A DNA stretch of 64,000 nt, taken from NCBI GenBank assembly GCA_900290335.1, contig OKRD01000137.1, positions 1 to 64,000 on the forward strand, in the 5' to 3' direction. Both the position numbers and the translations under genes were made by a program. The notes under the pieces are model-generated. The model saw only the letters and a list, made by a program, of their open reading frames with translations. It made no database searches and had not been told where the DNA came from. Below are positions 1 to 8,327 of this stretch, piece by piece; within the stretch, counting starts at the first letter, position 1; every line of letters starts with the position of its first letter. The stretch is from Burkholderiales bacterium. GTDB lineage: Bacteria; Pseudomonadota; Gammaproteobacteria; Burkholderiales; Burkholderiaceae_F.

Positions 1-59
1 ATCGAACCTGCGACCCTTGGCTTCGGAGGCCAATACTCTATCCCCTGAGCTACGGGCGC
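1..59 (-). tRNA. tRNA-Arg (anticodon CCG), 3' end cut by window edge
   Basis: Reverse complement reads GCGCCCGTAGCTCAGGGGATAGAGTATTGGCCTCCGAAGCCAAGGGTCGCAGGTTCGAT; anticodon stem TTGGC/GCCAA with loop CTCCGAA, plus D-arm and TTCGAT T-loop. Confidence 0.93.
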
Positions 60-205
60 CTGGCGGAAGTTTACCTGCTGGCAACGCGCCGCTGGCACCC
101 GGCGCAAATACCGGCGCATTCTTCCCGCGCCTTGACCCAGTGCAAGACGCGCCCAGGACGCGGGCAAATATAATCTGGCGCCGCATGCCGAGTATGGAGC
201 CGTTG

Positions 206-721
206 ATGAAAACCCAGAGCACCCTAGCAAGCTTTTTCCCGGCGCCGCTGCTGCGGATCCTCGTCGCCGCGGTGCCCATCGCGATCGTCTGCTACTTCCT
301 CTCGGGGCTGCACGACCGGCCCGCGCTGGCCGGCACGATGAGCGCGGAGGCGGTGGCTGCGCGCCTGCAACCGGTCGCGCGCCTGGCGCTCGCCGAACCG
401 GCGGCGGCGCCCGCCACCGGGGCGGCGGCCGCGCTCAAGACGGGGCAGGCGGTGTACGCCGAAACCTGTGGCGCCTGCCACGGGGAGGGCATCGCGGGAG
501 CGCCGAAGTTTGGCGACAAGAAGGCCTGGGCCCCGCGCATCGCGCTTGGCTTCGACACCCTGGTCAAACACGCGATCGAGGGCTTTACCGGCAAGGAGGC
601 GACGATGCCGCCCAAGGGCGGAGGCAACTTCGAGGACATCGAGGTGGCCCGGGCCGTCGCCTACATGGCCAACAAGGCCGGCGCATCGTTTGCTGAACCC
701 GCAGGAGCGGCCAAGAAATAA
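206..721 (+). CDS. Cytochrome c5-like c-type cytochrome
   Basis: N-terminal hydrophobic segment, heme motif CGACH, downstream MPPKGG motif; start MKTQSTLASFF inside the longer ORF. Confidence 0.88.
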   Translation: MKTQSTLASFFPAPLLRILVAAVPIAIVCYFLSGLHDRPALAGTMSAEAVAARLQPVARLALAEPAAAPATGAAAALKTGQAVYAETCGACHGEGIAGAPKFGDKKAWAPRIALGFDTLVKHAIEGFTGKEATMPPKGGGNFEDIEVARAVAYMANKAGASFAEPAGAAKK

Positions 722-778
722 GCAAGAGAAGGCGCGCCCGGCCGCACGCTTGCCCTTACGGGGAGCGCGCCAGCGCCG

Positions 779-1354
779 TCACCGTTGCCAGCACTGATCG
801 ACGACGGCCGGGCCGGCCGCGGCACCGCCGACGATGTCGCCCTTGGCCCCGGTGTTGTCAATGGTCAGCTGGTCGCACTGGGCGTCGGTAAAGCCGAGGT
901 TGGCCGTCGCGGGACAGCCGGCACCATCGCCGCAGGGAGTCGCGGTCAACAAGAAACCGCCGGTCGCGGTGTTCGCGCCCGAGATGCAGTACGTGGTCGT
1001 GTTCGAATCCATGGGCGAGACCGCAACGCAGGCGGCGGTACCGGCGAGGATCGGCAAGGGAAAGTTGCCGAAGCCATCGGCGTAGGCGCCATTGACGGTG
1101 TAGTAGCGCTCCATCGCCTGGGAGGTCTGCAACAGCACCGCCTTGGCAGCGGCGCGCTGCGCGCGGACAATGTAAACGGAGTACGAGGGGATTGCGATCG
1201 CGGCCAGGATCGCGACGATCGCGACCGCGATCAGCAGGTCGGTCAGGGTGAAACCACGCGCTGCCGGCTCTTGCTGCAGCTGCGCGCGTGGCGTCATTGG
1301 CCTCGCTGGCCGCACCGCGCCGGCTTCATGGCTTGGCCGCACCCCAGGTGCGGT
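779..1354 (-). CDS. pilE: Type IV pilin-like protein (PilE family)
   Basis: Class III signal peptide GFTLTDLLIAVAIVAILAAIAIPSY; last gene of the minor pilin cluster. Exact start uncertain. Confidence 0.85.
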   Translation of the reverse strand, partial: TAPGVRPSHEAGAVRPARPMTPRAQLQQEPAARGFTLTDLLIAVAIVAILAAIAIPSYSVYIVRAQRAAAKAVLLQTSQAMERYYTVNGAYADGFGNFPLPILAGTAACVAVSPMDSNTTTYCISGANTATGGFLLTATPCGDGAGCPATANLGFTDAQCDQLTIDNTGAKGDIVGGAAAGPAVVDQCWQR

Positions 1355-4300
1355 CACTGGACGCTCTCATGCCAGGAGATGCGGCCGGGGATCGGCAGGC
1401 CGCCCTGCAGGTGCCAGATGTTGCTGTTGTTGACCGTGCCGCCGCCCCCGGTGCCGACGCCCGTACCGGTACCCGTGCCCGTACCTCCCGAGCCCGTCGT
1501 GCCGCTCCCGCCGCCGCCGCCGCCGTTGCCCGAGGCGTACACGTTGAGCGTCGAGTGCTGGCTGATCAGGGTCAGGCCCTTGACGCAGCCGATCATGGTC
1601 GCGAGCGCATCGTAGGCGGTGTTGTTGGCCGTATCGACGAGGAAGTTCAGGCCGCCATCGCCGTTGAACGCATTGAGGGCGTAGATGAACCCGCCGCAAC
1701 CGCCGTTGCAAGGCTGCGGGTTGGGAATCACCGTGGAAAACAGCAGCATGTTGCCGATCAGGAAAGGTTCGCTCAGCGCACGCTCGCCGCTGCCCGGAAA
1801 GTCGACGTACCAGCCGTCTTTGACCGTCAGGTCGACCACTGCATAAGGCGTCTGGATGTTCTCATTGCCGCTGCCGTCGGCTGCGGCCGCCACCTGCTGC
1901 GGCACCAGGGTGCTGCGCAAGGTTGCGGTGATCGGGCTGCCCTGGTCCTGGATGGCGTATACGCTTTGCGTGGTCAGGTTGGCCGCGTCGCCGTTGGCAA
2001 ACAGCCGCCCCGTCACGAAGTACACCAGGTAGCCGTTGACGCTGCCAATCGAGGGGCCAAGATTGGGCGGCGTGATGATGGGCTGCGGCACACCGGCCGA
2101 CGTCGTGGCGGTGAAGAGCGGCGCCGGGGTCATCGAGGCGCTGGTGTAGGCGACGGCCCAGTTGGCCGGGTTCGGCGAGCTCAGGTCAAACTTCCACAGG
2201 TGGCCCAGCAGGTCGCCGGCATAGACGAAGTCCGTGGTGCCATTCATGTCCAGGTCGAGCAGCGTCGGCGAGCCCAGTCCGTTGTTGGCGTTGGCCCCGC
2301 TGCACGGCGCAGCCGTTCCCGGGCTCGCGCCCGAAGTGTCGATCGTGCGCACCAGGCCATCGGACAGGCGCACGATGTAGAGCACCGCGCAGCCGCGGCC
2401 GCTCAGATAGCCGTTGCCAAAAACCGCCGCCCAGTCGCCGTTGTTCAGGCGCGCGATGATCGGCCGGCCGATCGTGTAGCCCAGGTTCGGGTCGCCGTTG
2501 CCGAACGGCGCCGCCGACCCGTCCATGTCCCACAAGACGTTGGACGCACCAAAGGACTGCGGGTTGGTAACGTCCAGGGCAAAGACCCCGGGCCCACCGG
2601 CACCGGTCGTGCCCACCAGGACGCTGTGCCACGCCGCGGGGCTCGCACCGGCAGCGAAATACGCGTCACCGACAAACACCGGGCCGTCGACGTAGAAGCT
2701 GTGCAGGTAGCTGGGGTTGTCAAGGGCGCTCAGGTTGGGGATCACGCTGTGCGGCACGTAGGCGAAGACCTCGTTGCCGCTGGTCGCGTCAAACCCATGC
2801 AGCATGCCGTCGTTGGCCCCGGCGTACACCATCTGCAGCCTGCCCGGCGAGGCCTTGAAGGCCAGGAAGTTGGCGTAGCCGTTGGGCCCCGAGCCCTCCG
2901 GAAGTACCGCGTAGCCGAAGTTTTCGTCCCATGAGAACAGCGGGTTGGAATCAACGATGTCGCCCAGGACCGTAACAGGGCGGTTACGGAAGTTTCCGCC
3001 GCGGCGCTGCTCGTTGCATGCATCTCCCAGCAGATAGTTGACGACCGCGGTCTGCACCGTCTGCAACACGCCAGCGCAGCCTGAATTCAGCGTCGCACCG
3101 TTGGCACCGAAATACCCGAGTAGGCCGTTGGTGCCTAGGCTGGAGGGACTAAACGCAATTCCCGGGCTGCCGGCAATCGGCAGGCCGCCGGCGGGCAGCC
3201 CGCTGGAGGCGGTAAACACCGCACGATTGCCGCTGCTGAAGGCAGGGATGCTCGAGGCAGTGGTCTGCCAGACGGGCGGCGTTATCACGTTGCCGTTGGG
3301 ATCGAGCAGATAGGCCGTGACCGTGCCGTGCCAGTCCGAGCCATCGTAACTGGCGACGTAAAGGGCGGTTGTCGCGGTGAGCGCGGCAGAGCTTCCGGCC
3401 GCAGCGGTGTTGCCACGCGTTTGCCCCTCGATGCGCTGAATGATTGCGCCCATGGCGTTGACCAGGTCCTGCGGCGACGAGGCGCTGAAGGCGTTGCCGC
3501 GGCTGTTGATCGCCGCATGCCACAGGTCGTAGACGTTGCCATTGCCCGCGAGGTTGCCGGCCCCGCCGAACCCGCCGCCGCTGGCATTGGGGTCCACCGG
3601 CGGCCAGGTGCAGATGGTCGGCGAGACGCAATTGGGCGCCGCGGTGAGCAGGTTGTTGTAGGCCGCGCCCAAATGCGCATTGCCGCTCCACACCAGTCCC
3701 GGCAGGGACAAAAAGCCGGTCAGGCCCACCCCAACCGTGAAGTTGACCATATGCGGCCAGGTTGCCGGGTCGTTGCTCGGATTCCAGTACTGCCAGGTTG
3801 GATCGTTCGTGGCTCCGGTGGCCGCGTTGCTGGTGCTCGTGTCCGTGATATAGGGCGGAACGAAGAACCCGGTCAGGTCCGGGCGCAGGTTGGTCGACCA
3901 GTAGTAGAAGGCGATATCGGCCAGACCGCCCTCGTCGATCGCGCTGTCGCCGCCGCCAACGCCGTCGCCGTAGATCGTGGTCGAGGCGGCCACCGTCGAG
4001 GGCACGTAGGAGGTTCCATCGGGAAACGTCGTGGCCGCAGCGTCAACGTTGCCGCACTGCAGCCCGCCGCAGAAGTTTGTCTGGCCGTTCTCGCTGCCCG
4101 TGTTCCACAGCCCATCGGTCAGCGTGATATTGAAGTTCTCGACGCACAGCAGGTCATTGCCAGGGACCGTGGGCGACTGGTTGGGATCGACCCCGTATGG
4201 CCCATTGGGGCCAAGGCTGGCGTTGCGAAAGTACTCGCCGGCCCGCCACCAGGCCACCCGGGTGGGCGTGGAATTGGCGGCGGGGATCTGGAATAGCCAG

Positions 4301-5154
4301 TTGTAGAAGTCCCTCTTGTGCTGGCCCGTGAACCGGCTGATCCGGTCGTTGAAACGCGTACCGCGCCAGCCGATGCAATTGGTGCCGGTAAAACTGTCGG
4401 CGCAGGAGTTGAGCGCCTGCCAGGCAATGCGCACATTGGCCAGGCTCGGATCCTGCATGGCCTGCGCCGCGGCCGATACCAGCGCGAGGTGGCGCGTGCG
4501 GTAGAACGAGTACCAGTTGGCGAAGTTCTGCCGCTCGTCGCTGTTGCCCGGACCAGAGGTCGCGGAAACGATGACCTGCTGGAAACACGCATCCGGCGGT
4601 GGCGCCTGTGTCGGATCAGGGGGCGAGCAGCCGGCTCCGCCGACATAGACGTTGTAATACGCTGGGCCGACATTGCCCGTGGCCGATTGCGGGAGGCCGC
4701 CGCCTGGCTGGTAGGACAGGGTGGGCGTATACGAGGTGGCCAGGTTGGTCAAACCCTGGTCGGGGTTGAAGCCGTCGTAGTAGGCCGCGGCGAAGGACGT
4801 CAGTGCGTACCCCTGCGTCTGCGGCACCGGTTGGCCGCCCGCATCCGGCGGCGTCTGGTAGATGGTATTGGAGTTGTAGTACGCGGCGTTGTACGAGCTT
4901 GCGGCGTACGCCGCGCTTTGGCCGTACAGCTGCCCTATGAAGTCCGGCACGTAGGCCCACGTCATCGAGCCCGAATCGTCGATCGTCAGCACGATGTTCG
5001 CCGGCGGCGCGCCCGCCACCAGCATCGGCACCTGCGAGATCGAGTATTGCGCGAGGCCGGGCGCACACCAGGACATGCCCAGGAGCAGGCCGAGCAGCGG
5101 CCTCAGCATCGGGCGCAGCAGCGTGCGGCTAGTTGCAGTCATGGACGAGCTCAT
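1354..5154 (-). CDS. pilY1: Type IV pilus tip/assembly protein PilY1
   Basis: vWA-like IVLTIDDSGSM, C-terminal beta-propeller segments (VYAGANDGMLHGFDA, VFAYVPHSV, FVYAGDLLGHLWKFDL), located in pilin operon. Confidence 0.93.
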   Translation of the reverse strand: MSSSMTATSRTLLRPMLRPLLGLLLGMSWCAPGLAQYSISQVPMLVAGAPPANIVLTIDDSGSMTWAYVPDFIGQLYGQSAAYAASSYNAAYYNSNTIYQTPPDAGGQPVPQTQGYALTSFAAAYYDGFNPDQGLTNLATSYTPTLSYQPGGGLPQSATGNVGPAYYNVYVGGAGCSPPDPTQAPPPDACFQQVIVSATSGPGNSDERQNFANWYSFYRTRHLALVSAAAQAMQDPSLANVRIAWQALNSCADSFTGTNCIGWRGTRFNDRISRFTGQHKRDFYNWLFQIPAANSTPTRVAWWRAGEYFRNASLGPNGPYGVDPNQSPTVPGNDLLCVENFNITLTDGLWNTGSENGQTNFCGGLQCGNVDAAATTFPDGTSYVPSTVAASTTIYGDGVGGGDSAIDEGGLADIAFYYWSTNLRPDLTGFFVPPYITDTSTSNAATGATNDPTWQYWNPSNDPATWPHMVNFTVGVGLTGFLSLPGLVWSGNAHLGAAYNNLLTAAPNCVSPTICTWPPVDPNASGGGFGGAGNLAGNGNVYDLWHAAINSRGNAFSASSPQDLVNAMGAIIQRIEGQTRGNTAAAGSSAALTATTALYVASYDGSDWHGTVTAYLLDPNGNVITPPVWQTTASSIPAFSSGNRAVFTASSGLPAGGLPIAGSPGIAFSPSSLGTNGLLGYFGANGATLNSGCAGVLQTVQTAVVNYLLGDACNEQRRGGNFRNRPVTVLGDIVDSNPLFSWDENFGYAVLPEGSGPNGYANFLAFKASPGRLQMVYAGANDGMLHGFDATSGNEVFAYVPHSVIPNLSALDNPSYLHSFYVDGPVFVGDAYFAAGASPAAWHSVLVGTTGAGGPGVFALDVTNPQSFGASNVLWDMDGSAAPFGNGDPNLGYTIGRPIIARLNNGDWAAVFGNGYLSGRGCAVLYIVRLSDGLVRTIDTSGASPGTAAPCSGANANNGLGSPTLLDLDMNGTTDFVYAGDLLGHLWKFDLSSPNPANWAVAYTSASMTPAPLFTATTSAGVPQPIITPPNLGPSIGSVNGYLVYFVTGRLFANGDAANLTTQSVYAIQDQGSPITATLRSTLVPQQVAAAADGSGNENIQTPYAVVDLTVKDGWYVDFPGSGERALSEPFLIGNMLLFSTVIPNPQPCNGGCGGFIYALNAFNGDGGLNFLVDTANNTAYDALATMIGCVKGLTLISQHSTLNVYASGNGGGGGGSGTTGSGGTGTGTGTGVGTGGGGTVNNSNIWHLQGGLPIPGRISWHESVQ

Positions 5155-5176
5155 CGAGTTCCCCTTTGCCACGCTC

Positions 5177-5767
5177 TCAGTAATACGCGACATACGACAC
5201 CAAGGTAACCGCAGTGTTCCGGCTCAGGCCGTAGCCGCGCGCGGTGACGTGCGCCACCTTGATGGTCGCGGGCTGCGCAGGAAGCCCTGCCTGCGTGACG
5301 ACCTGCCCGGCAAAATTGAATCCCTCGGCGATGCACTGCGGCGGTTGCGACCATTCCGGATTGACCCTCATCGTGACCGGCAAGGTGGTGCTGATGTTGG
5401 CGGCGGACCAGTCGGTACTGGGGTTGTCGCCGATCCACGTGCTGCCGGCAGCCGGCGCGGGCAACATGCCAGGGACCGAGTTGTCGAAGGGCGGGGAGTT
5501 GCTCTGGATGTAGTGCTCGCAATAGCGCAGCATGGTCTCGGCCGCGTCCATGGCCCGCGCACGGTCGCGGGCGTTGCCGGCGATACGCTCATCCTGCGTT
5601 GCCACCGAATAGGCCGAGGCGCCTAGCAGGGCCAGCACCACTAGGATGACGAGGCCGATGATCAGGGCCACGCCGCGCTGGCCCCCCGGCGACGGGATTG
5701 CCGAGCCCAGCGGCCGGCCAATACTAGGCAGTGGCGTTGGCAGTGGAGTCATGGTCGTAGTCCTCAT
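5177..5767 (-). CDS. pilX: Pilus assembly protein PilX
   Basis: GVALIIGLVILVVLALLGASAYSVATQDERIAGNARDRARAMDAAE; ATGA overlap with the pilW stop. Confidence 0.88.
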   Translation of the reverse strand: MRTTTMTPLPTPLPSIGRPLGSAIPSPGGQRGVALIIGLVILVVLALLGASAYSVATQDERIAGNARDRARAMDAAETMLRYCEHYIQSNSPPFDNSVPGMLPAPAAGSTWIGDNPSTDWSAANISTTLPVTMRVNPEWSQPPQCIAEGFNFAGQVVTQAGLPAQPATIKVAHVTARGYGLSRNTAVTLVSYVAYY

Positions 5768-6963
5768 TGCAAGCGATCGCGCAAGGCGCCCGTGGCGGTG
5801 AATACCTGCCGCAATCTCGTGTCCGGCGCCGTGACGTTGACGCCGCAAAAGGGCAGCGTCTGCGGCGCATCCACCGCGCCCAACTCATCTCCCGCGACCA
5901 TCAGCGAGACCCGCATGCTGACGACGTTGGGCCAGGCATTGTTGAGACTCACCTGATCGGCGGTCTGGAAAAGAATGTTGCCCCCGCCGGCAACGCCATA
6001 GACCGCGCACAGGTTCTCGACGTGATCGATGATCTCCTCGGCTGCACCGACCACGGCCGAATAGCGGTACAGCGCCGGCGGGCGCACGTTGCCGGGAAAC
6101 TGGCCCACGTAATAGCTGACCTCGTCGAAGGCCTGGACGCTGGGCATCGCCGTCATCGTCAGGGCGGGCTGCAGCGGAAGCGTGAGCGCGGTGGAATTGT
6201 TCGGCGGGTTGCCGTTGACGGTATTGCCGTTCACGTCCTGGGCGCGATGGTCGATTTCCACCCCACCGGCCACCACCGCCCCGTTCGCCGGGCAGGCCGC
6301 CGGCGATGTGTCCGGTGCGTTGGACACGCGCAGCGCTGTGGCCATCGTGCAGCTCGAGACCATCAGGAGCGAATCGGTCGTGATCTTGCCGCAGTTGTTG
6401 GCCAGAAAGATGGCGGGGATGGCCGGGTCGGGGTCCCTGACCATTGCCAGCGGCGCACTGGTCGCGATGGGCAGCACCAGCACGTCGCCGGCAGTGCGCG
6501 GGATGGTGAGCCCCGGCGGCGGCGGCCAGGAAACCGCGGCTCCCGGCTGGTACGAGGTGGCCGAGTAGCCGAGCACCACCAGGCCAAGCGAGCTCATCGT
6601 CAGCGGGGGCGGCGAGGTGACGGGCAGCGGCGGAGGATTGGCGATCTCGTTGATCTGCGGAGGCGCGTAGGTTTGCAGGGAGATGCGCGAACCGCAGCCG
6701 ATATAGCCCACCTGGCGAACGTCGCGCAGTATCGCGTCGGTGCCAAAGCGCCCGGCCTCCTGGATGCGCGACGTGGACTTGCTGGTGCGATAGGCTCCGC
6801 GCGAACCCAGGTACACGTACAGCACCGCGCCGACGATGAGCAGGCCGATCGTCATGCTCACCATGAGCTCGACCATGGTGAGACCGGCCTGCACCTGCCG
6901 GCGCGAGGCGCAGCGCCGCCCAAGCGTGCATGCGTCGGGCGCCGCTGGCTTCTCAATAGGCAC
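5764..6963 (-). CDS. pilW: Pilus assembly protein PilW
   Basis: GLTMVELMVSMTIGLLIVGAVLYVYLGSRGAYRTS; probable GTG start overlapping the pilV stop. Confidence 0.88.
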   Translation of the reverse strand: MPIEKPAAPDACTLGRRCASRRQVQAGLTMVELMVSMTIGLLIVGAVLYVYLGSRGAYRTSKSTSRIQEAGRFGTDAILRDVRQVGYIGCGSRISLQTYAPPQINEIANPPPLPVTSPPPLTMSSLGLVVLGYSATSYQPGAAVSWPPPPGLTIPRTAGDVLVLPIATSAPLAMVRDPDPAIPAIFLANNCGKITTDSLLMVSSCTMATALRVSNAPDTSPAACPANGAVVAGGVEIDHRAQDVNGNTVNGNPPNNSTALTLPLQPALTMTAMPSVQAFDEVSYYVGQFPGNVRPPALYRYSAVVGAAEEIIDHVENLCAVYGVAGGGNILFQTADQVSLNNAWPNVVSMRVSLMVAGDELGAVDAPQTLPFCGVNVTAPDTRLRQVFTATGALRDRLQ

Positions 6964-7546
6964 TGGATAGCCCCGTGACGATGGTGAACTGGCCCAGCAG
7001 GCTGGTCGCGTTCGACGTAGCGGCGGCGCTGGCACGCGCATCGTTCCAGAACACGTCGATCTGCACGGGGGTGGGCAAGGTACCCACCGGCGCTGGCGTC
7101 CAGACGTGAACGCAGGGCAGCTGGTTGCCATTGCAGGGCACGGCCTGCGCCGCCACCCCAGCCGGCAGGGTACCCAGCTCGCTGCGCAGCCAGTCCTGCA
7201 TCGATGGGGGCGAGGCGCCGGCCCAACTGGCGGGCGTGAACGCGCCGTAGAAGCTGCCAGTGGTGTTTGCCGGATTGGCAGCGGCAACGTCTGCGCGCAT
7301 ACGATCGGCCAGGTCCCCGGCCAATATTGCGGCCTGCGAGCGTAAGGCCGATCCCTGGTTGACCTGCATGCCGCGCAGCTGCAGGCCGGCTAGTCCCAGC
7401 AGGCCGATCGACAGCAGCACGATAGCCACCAGAATCTCGATGAGCGTCACGCCGCGCTGCTTGCCGGCGAGCGCACGGCGCTTGACGGCCGTGACCGGTG
7501 GTTCCGGTGCTTGCATGGTTGCCTCCAAGGCAGAGGATGTTGGCAT
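6953..7546 (-). CDS. pilV: Type IV pilus modification protein PilV
   Basis: GVTLIEILVAIVLLSIGLLGLAGLQLRGMQVNQGSALRSQA. Confidence 0.88.
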   Translation of the reverse strand: MPTSSALEATMQAPEPPVTAVKRRALAGKQRGVTLIEILVAIVLLSIGLLGLAGLQLRGMQVNQGSALRSQAAILAGDLADRMRADVAAANPANTTGSFYGAFTPASWAGASPPSMQDWLRSELGTLPAGVAAQAVPCNGNQLPCVHVWTPAPVGTLPTPVQIDVFWNDARASAAATSNATSLLGQFTIVTGLSSAY

Positions 7547-7556
7547 GATCACTTCT

Positions 7557-8111
7557 TCATGGCGTCGTGCAACTCGCCATCGGGTTCTCGTTGTTGTCCA
7601 GCGGCGCGCCCGGCGGGTTGAACGGCTGGTCGGCAATGCGCACCCGGCCCGACAAGGCAACGGTCACGCCCTTGGACTTGGTCGCATCGACGCCATCGGC
7701 ACAGAAGATGAAATTGGCGGCGGCGCCATTGTTTACCAGGCGTCCCGTAGCATCGAAGCCGATTTGGTTCGTGCTGCCGTAGTTGGTCATCGTTCCTGAC
7801 AACGGCGCGCCGACCTGCAGCGGCACCGTGGTCGATCCCGGCGCGCAGCACTCGACCCAGCCCCCGGACCAGTTGGGGCCGTTGGTGCTCGTGATATTGA
7901 TTTGTACCCCCTGCTTCACGGCTTCGCTGCGGGCCATCGAGAGCGTTGCCACAAACTGGTTGCTGGCCGCGTCCAGGCGATTGAGCTGCAGCGAGCTTTG
8001 CAGGGACGGCACGGCGATCGCGAGCAGTATTGCGGCCACCGAGATGACGACCAGCAGTTCGACCAAGGTGAACCCTGCACTGCTGCGCACTCCGAAGTCC
8101 TGCCGACGCAT
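7557..8111 (-). CDS. fimT: GspH/FimT family pseudopilin
   Basis: GFTLVELLVVISVAAILLAIAVPSLQSSLQLNRLDAASNQFVATLSMARSEAVKQ. Confidence 0.85.
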   Translation of the reverse strand: MRRQDFGVRSSAGFTLVELLVVISVAAILLAIAVPSLQSSLQLNRLDAASNQFVATLSMARSEAVKQGVQINITSTNGPNWSGGWVECCAPGSTTVPLQVGAPLSGTMTNYGSTNQIGFDATGRLVNNGAAANFIFCADGVDATKSKGVTVALSGRVRIADQPFNPPGAPLDNNENPMASCTTP

Positions 8112-8327
8112 GTCGCCCCTGGAAAGCAAGCCCTTGCGCAGCTGGCCTGGCCCGGCGGGCCACCGCGTCTGCGTTTGGGTAGGGCATTATTTCAATCCGG
8201 CGGGCCGCTTCCAGTCCCGCACCGCTCCTCCGGTCGGTCCGGCGCGACGAACGGACAGCTTGCGGCGCCCCTGTTGCTTTTCTTGCCAGGGTTTGACAAG
8301 GCGGGGCGCCGGGCGCCGCACCGTTTT

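Noticed and set aside
1288-2934. 548-aa plus-strand ORF antisense to pilY1
   Set aside because: Arg/Ala/His-rich shadow frame of a GC-rich gene with clear PilY1 coding on the other strand.
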